A stretch of 64,000 nt of DNA, taken from Volvox africanus (lineage: Eukaryota > Chlorophyta > Chlorophyceae > Chlamydomonadales > Volvocaceae). The position numbers and the translations under genes are program-made. The notes under the pieces are model-generated. The model was given only the letters and a program-made list of their open reading frames with translations. It did not search any database and had not been told where the DNA came from. The stretch lies in NCBI GenBank assembly GCA_030268105.1, contig BSDZ01000016.1, forward strand, positions 1,123,501 to 1,187,500, given 5' to 3'. Positions 33,077 to 43,210 of the stretch are shown piece after piece (the stretch's first letter is position 1; every line of letters starts with the position of its first letter).

Positions 33077-33766
33077 CCGGCAAATGCAACCGAATTACCT
33101 CCGTAGTCGCGTTCAATTGTGTCATGGTGATTGCGGCTAGTCTCGCTGTGATATTGTCCGGTGCTGCAATTGTCTCTTTGGCTTGTTGCACTGAAAGCAA
33201 TGGAATCACCCTCTGCATCGACTCGTTTCTCAAAAGCCAATAGTTAAGCGCCCACGGTATCCAAATTGTATTGGCCATTGACTGTCAGTGTGGTAACAAT
33301 GACCGAGAATTTCGTCGGGAGTCCCACCAGTAGATTGTAGGTAGGTAACTTCCCGTTTGGTAACGGGGTGTCCCACTTCCACCAAGTCCGTATATAGATT
33401 GCGGACGCGAGCCAGATATAAGATTAGGGCTTCATTTTGTGCCATTTTAAGGGCTGACAGTTCAGCAACAAGCTGAGATTTTCTTGTGTCGCTGCTTGCC
33501 GCAAAAACAGCCGCGAGCCTCTCCCATGCTCCCTTGGCGTTGGGCGCTGCTCTGATAATTGCCAAGTGATGATCTTGGACATTTTTGACAAGGATGTTTC
33601 TGACCTTGTTTGACGCGGCGATGTCCTCGTCGGTCATTGGTTCGTTTCTCAGCCATCTATCCAGGTTGTTCTCTTGCATCATAGATTGGAATCTGGAATT
33701 GGATTGGAACGACCACGTAGCATAATTGCTCAGACCTAATGGGTCTGATAACCTATCCTTTCCCAT
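33077..33766 (-). pseudogene. gag: Copia-C copy C2, gag N-terminal part right of the gypsy insertion
   Basis: Starts at ATG 33766 (MGKDRLSDPLGLSNYATW). It has a 12-base insertion near the start relative to C3 and the 4-base GTAG duplication that shifts frame at about 33340, so gag ends early in a changed frame. Continues after the gypsy element at 25690. Confidence 0.85.
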
Positions 33767-34061
33767 TGTTGCGCGTTACAGTTCCGGATGTAGGCAGGCG
33801 ATTATGGTCGTTGTTGACCAGAGGCGGCGGTCGCTGTGCTCCATATTTTGTGGACCAGTATTCGCGTCACGAGTGATTCCTCAATTCTCGCACCACGAGC
33901 AGTCGCTGATTCCGGCACTCAGAGCTTTTGGCGACTTCAGTTGTAGAGTCAAAGTTGCCAGACTTGTATTTGCCACCACCAATTGAAAGCGCTTGGCCAA
34001 AAGGTTGATGCCTATGCCTTGACGAGATAATTACGGCTCAGAAGAGCCGGGGCTCATAACC
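33767..34061 (-). other. Copia-C leader of C2
   Basis: As in C1; PBS GGTTATGAGCCCC on the minus strand at 34049-34061. No other feature seen. Confidence 0.65.
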
Positions 34062-34352
34062 TCTTACGAAGATAGTAGCAACCGATGCAAAACGTGGATA
34101 GATTACAATGTATTGACGCAGGAACCGTGTATATTTGGCATAAATAATTATAGTATCAACGTTAGTAACGCGCAAGACTAACTAGAGCATAGTGCGCATA
34201 AACAATATACTCGCGATAATAACTGTACGGCACTCGTCTCGATATCTAACTCACATCGTAGTTACTCACACCTAAGTAAGAGCTATTACACAACCATTAC
34301 CAAACTGTATTACGATGACGTGAAATCCCGCATAATCGCAACAATCGCAACA
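34062..34352 (-). repeat. Copia-C 5' LTR (C2)
   Basis: 291 bp, homologous to 20333-20623. Confidence 0.82.
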
Positions 34353-34453
34353 CATCGCTGCCACCTCGAGGGAGGGAGAAAGGGAGGGAGACGAACATCG
34401 AAATGCTGGTTATAATCGCTGGCGAAGCCAGGACTTACCGTGAAGGATGACTG

Positions 34454-34739
34454 TGTTTAGAGTGAGCAACAGTCATATACGAATGAATGACAGAGCAAGT
34501 AGTACGGCCCAGGGAGGGGCCGGACGCTTTGCTGACTTCAACTAGTCGCCGGTTCGATACCCGCTGGTTGTTGACCAGGGTTGAGGGAACCGGTATATGG
34601 CAGCAGGGGGAAGTTCGAGAGGACTTAGTGAGTGTCCCTCACGGGGGAGTGTAGAGAATGAGCAACACTTATAAATGGAAGATTGTCAGATCAAGTAATA
34701 CCGCCCAGGGAGGGGCCGGGCGCATTGCTGACTATAACA
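34454..34739 (+). mobile_element. TRIM1 copy 2
   Basis: Same 286-bp structure as 20725-21010, at a constant offset of 13,729. The spacer 34353-34453 matches 20624-20724. Confidence 0.75.
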
Positions 34740-35554
34740 TTAACAGACTGACTGTCGTCCGCATCAAATGCTGCTGCCAAAGCGAAGACCCAAGAAAACT
34801 AGGTTGCCGCCAAGGCCGCAAATTAATGTACAAAAAACTGAATCGCACTATTAATTGCACTGAAAAAAACTGAATTGCACTATTTATTTAGCTTTTGTAA
34901 TTTTATTGCATTCCAGTACCTCATACTCAATCTGGGCGCTTCTTTCTGTTCAAATGAAATTAAATCACCCTATATAATAGCTCTCCAGCTGAAATATCAA
35001 CGCCATTCGCATCAGAACAGCAATCATAATGGGTTCTGGCTGTGAAAGGCATAACTGTTTTTGTTGGAATGTGAGCAACACTCATATACGAAAGAATGTC
35101 AGAGCAAGTAATACGGCCCACCAGGGGCCGGGCGCTTTGCTGACTTCAACAGTTTTAACATTTGCTTAAGCTTTTCAACTTTTTGGCTTTTGAACGCTTA
35201 AAGCTTATTTTTGAACATTTTCCCATTTTTAAAATATGCTTTTCTTATGGCATTGCATTGCAGTTCCTGAACTGAATGTGGGCGCTTTCATGACTTTAAA
35301 CGAGAACTTGAATGACCCCACACTGGTGCTCCTCATCCGAAATTTAAAATTCCATTCAGACAGCAAGTATCATGGTTCCGGCTGACAAATGCACTTATGA
35401 GTGCTGGTGCATTTGCTTTCACTTTTATCCTTTTAGTTTCTGAACATTTTGCAACAATTGAACGTGTATTTTCTAATTGCATTGCATTGTAGTACCTTAT
35501 ACTCAGTGTGGGCACTTTCTCATATTAACACGAAATTGAATCAACCCAAATTGT
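34740..35554 (+). repeat. AT-rich satellite copy 2
   Basis: Homologous to 21011-21825, including the inserted solo LTR; no coding capacity. Confidence 0.8.
35062..35151 (+). repeat. Solo 90-bp LTR, copy 2, with GTTTT duplication
   Basis: Same insertion as 21333-21422, so it predates duplication of the module. Confidence 0.88.
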
Positions 35555-35879
35555 TGTTGAAGTCAGCAAAGCGACCGGCCCTCCCTGGCCGGTCATTTAT
35601 ACGTATATGAGTGTTGCTCACTCTTAACACGCCCCCGTGAGCGACACTCCGTAAGTCCTCACGTTTTCCCCATGGCTGCCTCGTCCCGGCCACCCTGCCC
35701 TGGTCAACAGGGCGACTTCTCATCCAGCCGCGCACATGCGCTCAGGGCTCATATACTTTGAAGGAGATAGAGGAAGTATACCACTGCAATGATGTATTAC
35801 AGTAGTCAGAAGAGGTCAGAAGTATAAGACACTAGACGATTGCTAGCACAACCGCCACCTCCGACGCCACAAGCACCAC
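35555..35879 (-). mobile_element. Composite TRIM2/LTR-B fragment, copy 2
   Basis: Homologous to 21826-22150. Confidence 0.65.
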
Positions 35880-36229
35880 CTACTTCCGATTAGATAAAGA
35901 GAGACAGTTAGGCAACGAACCTGTCTCGATACCAATTTGTTGTACCTCTCCTTCGTGTTTGCTCATAAGTATCTGCGCGTCTGAAGGCTTTCGACACCGA
36001 TGCGCGAGCACTTGCAAGTACAGCAAGACAAGCGCGAGCAAACAGAGACAGCGGAAGACTTCAAACAAGAAGAGATATAACTTACAGTCTTACAGATCGA
36101 AGCAATACAATGGACGTTATCGCCATCAGCGCTGGAAGCAAGCAATCATCACGCGGCGGTGAATAGCGAAGTTCAGGCTTAGCTCGGGCTAAGTAGGATA
36201 GCGTATAGTAATAATAGCGTAGAACACAC
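35880..36229 (-). repeat. Gypsy-2 leader and LTR fragment cut by A2
   Basis: 58 bases of leader/PBS and the first about 290 bases of the 833-bp LTR (35938-36229), ending at GAACACAC where copia-A A2 begins. Confidence 0.8.
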
Positions 36230-36508
36230 TGTTAAGGAGATAAAGGAAGTATAAAGCTGCTATGAAGTATTACAGAGGTCAGAGGAGGTCAGATGTATAA
36301 GACACTAGACGATTGCTAGCTGTTGGGTGACTATTGCAGAGTTTATGCACCCTTAAATACTATTATTGCCTGCTGTTAACTATTCCAAGAGTTCCGCCCG
36401 GTTGTCCTCTCGGATGGCTCCACTTAACTCTAGGACAGTTCCAAGCTCCTTCTCTAGGACAGTTCCAAGGTTGTGGCAACCAATGTTTGCACCGTCCAAG
36501 ACTTAACA
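36230..36508 (-). repeat. A2 3' LTR (279 bp)
   Basis: Equals the 303-bp LTR of A3/A4 minus one copy of a 24-base internal subrepeat (CCTAGAGAAGGAGCTYGG core): two copies here against three there. Confidence 0.85.
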
Positions 36509-36530
36509 CGCCCCCTCGGTGCAAACCCCA

Positions 36531-39500
36531 CTAGACTACACCCATGGAGGCACGGCACCACTTGAACTTGGCTTCGCCCAAGGCCTTCGTCATCACATCA
36601 GCCACCATCTTCTCCGTAGGGCAGTACCTAAGCTCAACCTCCCCACTTGCGACCCGCTCTCTGACTAGATGATGCATCACATCAATATGCTTGGACCGCT
36701 GGGACGTCATAGGGTTGTTGCTGATATTCATCGCCCCCTGGGAATCCACCTTGATAATCGAGGGGGAGGTGCCGATCTTCAGATCGTCAGACAGCTTTGA
36801 CAGCCAAAGGGCTTCTCTCACCGCACTGGAAAGAGCTTGATACTCTGCCTCCACTGATGATGCTGCCACGGTACGCTGCAGCTGGCTGCTCCAACTTATC
36901 GCAGTACCGTTCACTCGGAAAACATAACCAGTTGTTGACCTGCGGGTAACTGTGTCTCCTGCCCAATCCGAATCACTGTAGCCATCCAGCTGCAGCCCTT
37001 GTCCGCCAGGAAACCGAAGACCCATCTCCCGAGTACCCGCCAGGTACCGCAGCACTCCCTTTGCCGCACTCATTGCAGCGCAGGTAGGCTTAGCCATGGA
37101 CCGGGAAAGCACACTCAGGGCATAGGCCAGGTCGGGACGTGTACTCACTGCAAGGTAGTTGAGTTCTCCCACCAGAGCTCGGTAAGGCGTTGGGTCCTCC
37201 AGCAGTTTGCCTTCATCATCAGTCACTGGGGCAGCCCTTGTACCCATTGCCAGAGGAGTTGCCCAATCTTTGGCATCCAGCATGTTGTGCCGCTCCAGAA
37301 TCTGCTCAATATAACGAGATTGACTCAACACAATATCGCCATCCTTCTCTCGACGAATATCCATGCCCAAAAATACTCGTGCCTCCCCTAGGTCCCGAAT
37401 CTTGAAGCACTGACCAATCGCCTCTTTCACCTTCCGCACCAATTCTAAATCATCTGAGGCCACACACGTATCATCCACATGAACCAATGCAACCACCACT
37501 CCCCTTTCATCAACCTTCAGAAACATAGCCGGATCTGATTTAGACGGGAACAGCCCAATCTCGGCAAACTTCTCACACAACTTATCGTACCAGCACCGTG
37601 GGGCCTGCTTTAGACCATAGATGGACTTATGCAGGTGACAGGCCAGGCCTGGAGTTTCCGACTCGTACCCCGGTGGCTGCTCCATCCAAAGATCCTCCTT
37701 CAGTTCTCCATTCAAGAACGCAGTCGTCACATCTAGCTGGTGAATGGGCATTTTTCTAGCCGCTGCAACCGCTAAAAGGACTCGAAAAGATGAGCTACGG
37801 GATGTAGGCGCAAAGAGCTCACCATAATCCACCCCCTCGCGCTGTACAAACCCTTTTGCGACCAAGCGCGCTTTAAACCGCTCAACACTACCATCTGGAT
37901 TGTGTTTCACCTTATACACCCAGCGACATGGAATAAGCTTCGTGCCTGGCGGGGGTGTTTCTAAGGTCCAGGTTCCATTTGCCAACTGAGAGTTAATTTC
38001 GTCATCCATAGCCCTTTTCCACTCGCTGGCCTGCGCCCCAGACACCGCTTCAGCATAAGTGTTGGGCTCAGACACTTTGGTTGCGGCAGCCACATGGACC
38101 CGGCCGGCAACAGACCTAGGGTCCTCACTGCGCCACCACTCGGACGGCCGTTTTCGATCACGGACAGGGTACCTAGACTCAAAATTGTTACTCGCACCGG
38201 CAGCACCCACAGAGGGGCCAGCACCGGACGAACTCCCCGAGGGACCTGCGCCGGAAGCATCACCACCCCCTGTTGGTCCACCGCTGTTATCCCCTGAACC
38301 TCCTGCACCAGTAGAGGATCCGCCACCTTGGGTGTGAGGGGCCGGTTCCCACTCATCATTATCATCATCATCATCACTATCACTATCAGAATCAGGCGTA
38401 CTGTCTACGGGGTTGCGCCACCTTACGGACTTCTTTGCACGACTAGCTTGCTGTGCTTTCTCACCGACATTCCGCTCATCAAAGGTGACATCAGAGTGCA
38501 CCGACACTATATTGTCTGAAAAAAGGATACGGTACTGGCCTGCATCGCCGTACCCAACCAGAACACCCTTGCGACTTACCGGATCTAATTTATTGCGCTT
38601 CTCCTTGGGGATATGGACATATGCCGTACATCCAAACACACGCAGATGACTCACATCAGGATGTTCCCCTGAGAAAGCTTCATACGGGGTGCAGGGCCGA
38701 CCGGACACAGGTGAAATATTCCGAAGGTAATTCGCCGTAGAGACAGCCTCAGCCCACATGCATTGGGGAAGTTGAGACTCAGCCAATAGAGCACGCATCT
38801 TCTCTAACAGAGTCCTATTCAAGCGCTCAGCAGCTCCATTCTGCTCGGGGGCATACCCCACCGTAGGCCCATGCCGAATCCCTTTCGTACGGAAAAACTC
38901 CTGCAGGGGACTGTTAATGAACTCACCCCCTTGATCAGACCGTACCTCGACCCGAAAACCACTGTACGTCTCCAGCTGATTCACCTTGTCCTTCACCGCT
39001 TCCTTGGTAGGTGTAAAGGCTACAGCCGAAAAACCAGTATAGTCATCCAACAAGACAGTTAGGTAGAGGGAACCCGTTGGTGTTCGCTCAGGCATCGGAC
39101 CACAAACATCAAGATGAATAAGAGCTAGTGGTTGATCCACCTTATGCCCAGTTGATGGGAAGGGCCCTCGGCGCTGCCGTGACATCACACATGGCTCGCA
39201 CACACCCGCATCTCCGGCTCCCTTCACCTGCTCCTTTGCAAAACGCACCCCTGACACCATGCCTTCACCCACCAACCTCTCAAGATTACCTAGGCCAAGG
39301 TGTCCATACCGGCGGTGCCACAAGTCCATTGATTCAGATGCAGACTTCCCATGAGCCACTCCACCAAAAGGCTGGGTGTATCTCAACCTGGAAGCAGACC
39401 TGGGAATCGAAAAACATGATAGGGCATACAGGTCGCCCAAGCGCTGGCCCGTCAGAATCTTCTCACCACCCTTGCGCATAGTGACTTGGCCATCCTCAAA

Positions 39501-40718
39501 GCAAACTGACCCACCCTGCTTATCCAGGGCAGCAACTGACAGCACATTTGCAAAGCTGTCAGGAACAAGATACACCTCTTCCACCGTCACCCGTGCATGC
39601 ATATTGACCCCGGGGATAAGTCTCAGAGTCCCTACCGCTGTGGGCCTGATGATCCCCCCGTTCACACTCAGGATCTCAAACTTTTCTGACTCCGCCAGCT
39701 CGCGGACGTCCACTATCTGATCTGCATCATATGTCAGATGATGAGATGCACCAGAATCCAGGTACCAACCTTTCAGGCGGTCAGACCCAGATGCCACAAA
39801 GGCAAAGTTCCTCGGGCTAGCATTGCCCCTGTCGCCGGCACCGTCCACATGGTCGTGCCGGCCATAACCTCGGCGGTCGCTCCCCAAGCTGGGCCCGCCC
39901 GCGGCCTCTCCATGGCCGCCCATTCTTGTGCGCTCCAGGCCGCCTGACCCATAACCGGGTCCTCTAGGCGCCGAGCTCCATGAGCCAGACCTCTGAGCCA
40001 TCCTGGGGGCAGTGCACCCCCTCTCCAGATGCCCGGGCTTTCCACAGTTCCAGCACTGCAGTGGCTCCCGTGATCCGCCGCGGACGTGGCTTCCTCCACG
40101 TCGGGGCGCACTTCCTGTGGCTGAGCTTCCCCTACCCGCACTGACAAAAGCAGACGAGCTGGTAGAGGCCTCATGCATGCTCCCTACCCTAGCTTCGAAC
40201 GCCAGCAGTTGTGCGGTTGCACTAGACAGCGTAAGCTCACCAGACTGTGTCGTCAAAATCGACACTATCACCTCATACTTCTGAGGTAGACCCGTCAGCA
40301 TTGCATACGTCATGTCTTGTTCACTGGTGGCCTGGCCCACCTTCAGCAGATCTGTGTGTAGCTCCCGCACTCTTGCAAGGTACACCGGCAGGGCCTCTCC
40401 CTTCTTCATCGCCAGCTTAGTATACTCCTGACGCAGCTGAGATCTGCGGGCATGGTTGTTGGCGGCAAAAATCGCAGCAAGGCCATCCCACGCCATTTTG
40501 GCGTTCGGCGATGCCTTGATGACCGGCAGATGGCAGTCCTTCACATTCTTCACCAGCAGAGTCTTCACTCGCTCCGATGCAGCGACCTCTTCATCTGTAA
40601 CCGGCTCAGTCAACAGCGCCCTGTTCAAGTTATGCTCAGCACACAAGTTCTCAAACCGATAGGCCCAGGTAGAGTAGTTGTTGAGATCGAGGGGTTCAGC
40701 CAACTTGTCCTTGCCCAT
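36531..40718 (-). CDS. gag-pol: Copia-A gag-pol polyprotein, full length (1,395 aa)
   Basis: A single ORF with gag, zinc knuckle (about 222-235), protease DSG (about 321), integrase, acidic linker, RT and RNase H in Ty1/copia order. It is five residues shorter than A4 because of two in-frame deletions in the integrase core: four residues after VKDKV and one Lys before VRSDQGG. The second removes a residue just before the middle catalytic Asp, so integrase function may be affected. RT has VHVDD; RNase H has SDSDWAGD and SSVEAEYQAL. Confidence 0.92.
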   Translation of the reverse strand: MGKDKLAEPLDLNNYSTWAYRFENLCAEHNLNRALLTEPVTDEEVAASERVKTLLVKNVKDCHLPVIKASPNAKMAWDGLAAIFAANNHARRSQLRQEYTKLAMKKGEALPVYLARVRELHTDLLKVGQATSEQDMTYAMLTGLPQKYEVIVSILTTQSGELTLSSATAQLLAFEARVGSMHEASTSSSAFVSAGRGSSATGSAPRRGGSHVRGGSREPLQCWNCGKPGHLERGCTAPRMAQRSGSWSSAPRGPGYGSGGLERTRMGGHGEAAGGPSLGSDRRGYGRHDHVDGAGDRGNASPRNFAFVASGSDRLKGWYLDSGASHHLTYDADQIVDVRELAESEKFEILSVNGGIIRPTAVGTLRLIPGVNMHARVTVEEVYLVPDSFANVLSVAALDKQGGSVCFEDGQVTMRKGGEKILTGQRLGDLYALSCFSIPRSASRLRYTQPFGGVAHGKSASESMDLWHRRYGHLGLGNLERLVGEGMVSGVRFAKEQVKGAGDAGVCEPCVMSRQRRGPFPSTGHKVDQPLALIHLDVCGPMPERTPTGSLYLTVLLDDYTGFSAVAFTPTKEAVKDKVNQLETYSGFRVEVRSDQGGEFINSPLQEFFRTKGIRHGPTVGYAPEQNGAAERLNRTLLEKMRALLAESQLPQCMWAEAVSTANYLRNISPVSGRPCTPYEAFSGEHPDVSHLRVFGCTAYVHIPKEKRNKLDPVSRKGVLVGYGDAGQYRILFSDNIVSVHSDVTFDERNVGEKAQQASRAKKSVRWRNPVDSTPDSDSDSDDDDDNDEWEPAPHTQGGGSSTGAGGSGDNSGGPTGGGDASGAGPSGSSSGAGPSVGAAGASNNFESRYPVRDRKRPSEWWRSEDPRSVAGRVHVAAATKVSEPNTYAEAVSGAQASEWKRAMDDEINSQLANGTWTLETPPPGTKLIPCRWVYKVKHNPDGSVERFKARLVAKGFVQREGVDYGELFAPTSRSSSFRVLLAVAAARKMPIHQLDVTTAFLNGELKEDLWMEQPPGYESETPGLACHLHKSIYGLKQAPRCWYDKLCEKFAEIGLFPSKSDPAMFLKVDERGVVVALVHVDDTCVASDDLELVRKVKEAIGQCFKIRDLGEARVFLGMDIRREKDGDIVLSQSRYIEQILERHNMLDAKDWATPLAMGTRAAPVTDDEGKLLEDPTPYRALVGELNYLAVSTRPDLAYALSVLSRSMAKPTCAAMSAAKGVLRYLAGTREMGLRFPGGQGLQLDGYSDSDWAGDTVTRRSTTGYVFRVNGTAISWSSQLQRTVAASSVEAEYQALSSAVREALWLSKLSDDLKIGTSPSIIKVDSQGAMNISNNPMTSQRSKHIDVMHHLVRERVASGEVELRYCPTEKMVADVMTKALGEAKFKWCRASMGVV

Positions 40719-40749
40719 GTTGTTCTTGGTTCTCTCAGAGCGCCCAGGC

Positions 40750-40762
40750 GGGGCTCATAACC
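40750..40762 (-). other. Half-tRNA-type PBS of A2
   Basis: GGTTATGAGCCCC on the minus strand directly after the LTR. Confidence 0.7.
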
Positions 40763-41107
40763 TGTTAAGGAGATAAAGGAAGTATAAAGCTGCTATGAAG
40801 TATTACAGAGGTCAGAGGAGGTCAGATGTATAAGACACTAGACGATTGCTAGCTGTTGGGTGACTATTGCAGAGCTCAGGTACCCTTAAATACTAGTTCT
40901 AATGGCTTCTGATCAACAACTCCCTGGAGCACTGCAGTATGCAGCTCTCTACCATTGGGTAGTTGCCCAGCACCTACCACCAGCAACTTCCTACCACTTG
41001 GCTGCTCAGCACCTATCACCTTGCACACTGCAACTGCCTGTCACAACTGCCGCCCTGCAACTGCTAGATAGGTAACTGTGACGGTTTGCACCGTCCAAGA
41101 CTTAACA
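40763..41107 (-). repeat. A2 5' LTR (345 bp) with foreign U3
   Basis: The first about 130 bases of the plus strand match the A LTR. The middle, with CAGCACCTACCACCAGC-type repeats, does not; the terminal GGTTTGCACCGTCCAAGACTT matches again. It is a mosaic LTR. Confidence 0.8.
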
Positions 41108-41415
41108 ATTACATATATTACAAAAAGGTATATAATTATATAGATAAATAATAAAAGATAGTATATATTTTATATATGCAGTATATAATATATACAGTAT
41201 GATATTAATATATACTGCATATATAAAATATATTATATATATATAATATAATGTTATATATGTTATATATTTAGATTTATCTATATATATTAAACAAATA
41301 ATGATTACATATATTACATTAAATAATGTATATTTAGTTGTAAACCTATAATTTTTGTAATATATGTTTAAACTATTGATAATTAATAAACCAATTTTAT
41401 TTATGCGGGCTTTAA
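41108..41415. other. AT-rich spacer
   Basis: About 300 bases of A/T with short palindromes (TATATACAGTATAT type). No gene seen. Confidence 0.6.
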
Positions 41416-41544
41416 AGAGAAATTAATTTAACAAATAAAATAGTAGAAGAATTATTATCAAAAGCAAATCCACAAGAGCTGTTTGGCAAAGATGGTTTGT
41501 TTCAACAGTTGAAGAAGCAAATAGTTGAGAGGGTATGGGCCTAG
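41416..41544 (+). pseudogene. IS256-family transposase, N-terminal fragment
   Basis: Reads NKIVEELLSKANPQELFGKD and a following GLFQQLKKQIVERV segment, typical of the start of IS256 (mutator-type) transposases, then TAG instead of the following conserved part. A second IS256 piece is at 42332-42631; they may come from one copy. Confidence 0.7.
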
Positions 41545-41649
41545 GATAAAACCAAGGTGATAGCAATTAATAGCTTCATCTAATTCTGCGGCATCACATA
41601 AAGCGGCATATCCTATATTTGCTCTACTTCAAAGCTCTCTCGAGATAAG
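41545..41649. other. Unassigned bacterial-like sequence
   Basis: Short sequence with several stops in all frames between the two transposon fragments; nothing recognised. Confidence 0.4.
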
Positions 41650-41835
41650 TTGCTAAGCAACTTCGATATTAAACGTATTCCGGGATTATCATCAACCAAG
41701 ATACAATATCTGGTGCAAGGAGAATTTATGGACCGCTATGAAAATATACTTATTTTTGGTAACCCCGGCACTGGTAAAAGCCATCTTAGTATAGGACTAG
41801 CAAGGGAATGGTGTCTTACCGGTAGAAAAGTATTT
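41650..41835 (+). pseudogene. istB: IS21 istB-type ATPase fragment
   Basis: About 62 residues with a clear Walker A motif GNPGTGKSH preceded by a segment typical of IstB/DnaC-like AAA+ helpers (LVQGEFMDRYENILIFG) and followed by LAREWCLTGRKV. IstB assists IS21 transposition. Normal length is about 250 residues; the frame ends abruptly where the TTTTAGGG array starts. The 5' end is also missing. Confidence 0.75.
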
Positions 41836-41908
41836 TAGGGTTTTAGGGTTTCAGGGTTTTAGGGTTTTAGGGTTTAGGGTTTTAGGGTTTTAGGGTTTTA
41901 GGGTTTTA
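41833..41908 (+). repeat. Interstitial telomere repeat, TTTTAGGG x 9 (two variant units)
   Basis: Nine tandem units: seven TTTTAGGG, one TTTCAGGG and one TTTAGGG, then a partial unit. TTTTAGGG is the Chlamydomonas-type telomere repeat; bacteria have none. It lies directly against the istB fragment on the left and AT-rich spacer on the right. Confidence 0.95.
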
Positions 41909-42331
41909 AATACTTAAATTTAATATAAGAGATCCAACATGTATTAAATAATGATGTACCTTTAATATTAAACATATACAATATTATGTAACATAATATA
42001 TATGTTACAGTATATAAACCAGATATATACAATATCATATATAATATACTTAGGGTTTATAACCAGATATGGTTATTATATAGGATATTATTATGGTTTT
42101 ATATGGTTATTTAGGGTTATATATATATAATATAATATATATAATATAATATATCATATATTAATATACTGCATATATATATTATATTAATTTATATTAA
42201 TTATAGTAATTAATATTCCTATATGTATTATAATATTGTTATACGGTAGTAATATATTAATATAAATTTAATTATATACGTATTGGTTTATTAATTATCA
42301 ATATAATTTATTTATATATTATAGTCATTAT
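41909..42331. other. AT-rich spacer
   Basis: Almost pure A/T with isolated TTAGGGTTTAT (near 42050) and TTTAGGGTTATA (near 42110) that resemble single telomere units. No gene seen. Confidence 0.6.
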
Positions 42332-42631
42332 TTAAGTTTTCCTGAGGCAATAGTCAGCATTTTTCCAAATACTATAGTGCAGCTCTGCATAGTCCATATG
42401 GTTAGGAATTCTGTGAAATATGTTTCGTATAAGGATTTAAAAGAAGTCACTAGAGATTTAAAGAAGATTTATATGTCTACTACCGAAGAAATGGCACATT
42501 TTGAGCTAAAACAATTTGGAATAAAATGGGATAATAAATATCCTGTTATTTCTGATATCTGGCAAAGAAATTGGTCAGGAATTGTGCCGTTTTTTGCCTT
42601 TCCTGCGGAAATTAGAAAGGTCATTGATTAA
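42332..42631 (+). pseudogene. IS256-family transposase, middle/C-terminal fragment
   Basis: Contains the conserved IVQLCIVHMVRNSVKYV segment and the following YKDLKEVTRDLKKIYM stretch of IS256 transposases, then departs after IWQRNWSGIVPFF and ends in TAA. The usual end of the protein, with its catalytic Glu region, is missing. The left edge is AT spacer. Confidence 0.8.
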
Positions 42632-42735
42632 CGAACATTAGAAACACCCTCAACGAACATTAGGAATACCTACAAAAAAAGGCTAAGGGATCAGAAAAGA
42701 ATCAGATAAAAATATCTACAAGATTGTAATTGTTC

Positions 42736-42901
42736 ATGGTACTACCGGCAAGAAGAGGTAACGGCGGAAATTTTAGCAGATAAACTTCATAATTTAATTG
42801 AAAATCCTTCCATAATTAAAGAAGCTTCCCTCACCCTATTAAAGCGCGAAACAGACGGCACTAAGCATTTAGCCAACACAGTCCTAAAAATAATTACATA
42901 G
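42736..42901 (+). pseudogene. lpxB: Possible lipid-A-disaccharide synthase C-terminal fragment
   Basis: The frame from about 42736 ends at TAG 42899-42901 and includes QEEVTAEILADKLHNLIEN and a final HLANTVLKIIT, which resembles the tail of LpxB glycosyltransferases. No catalytic part remains. Assignment is tentative; 42632-42735 holds only a small repeated CGAACATTAG motif. Confidence 0.4.
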
Positions 42902-43003
42902 TTTTATAGCTCGACTGCAATAACATGGTTGCAACTCTCTGCTATATATGACATTAATTGATCTTATATACATTTGATTGTTAAATGATAATCGGAAAAT
43001 TTC

Positions 43004-43126
43004 ATGTTAAATAAAGCAGTTATTTTTGTCCTTTCCATTTTTCTTCTATCATCCTGTGCTACCGGTCCGGAAGGGTATTTTAAAAAATCAGCTAATAATA
43101 AACTTTTTAATTGTTATAATTTTTAG
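43004..43126 (+). CDS. Small lipoprotein-like ORF (40 aa)
   Basis: MLNKAVIFVLSIFLLSSCAT: a type II signal peptide with lipobox LSSC, then GPEGYFKKSANNKLF. In bacteria the Cys would be lipid-modified and the protein held in a membrane. The last codons (NCYNF) and stop come from sequence reading TTTTAGGGTTTTA, one and a half telomere units, so the true C-terminus may be elsewhere. Family not identified. Confidence 0.55.
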   Translation: MLNKAVIFVLSIFLLSSCATGPEGYFKKSANNKLFNCYNF

Positions 43127-43210
43127 GGTTTTATATAAAACATAAATAGTTGGGGAAATTTTTTCTGCTATACTTAGCTGTTCTGTATGCTTTAATCCCT
43201 TATCCGGCTC

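Larger units (their letters stand above)
36230..41107 (-). mobile_element. Copia-A element A2 with unequal LTRs
   Basis: Full-length coding region between a 279-bp 3' LTR (36230-36508) and a 345-bp 5' LTR (40763-41107). The flanks do not match (CACAC on the left, AATTA on the right), so the right flank was replaced by the bacterial-type segment or the element recombined. Confidence 0.9.
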
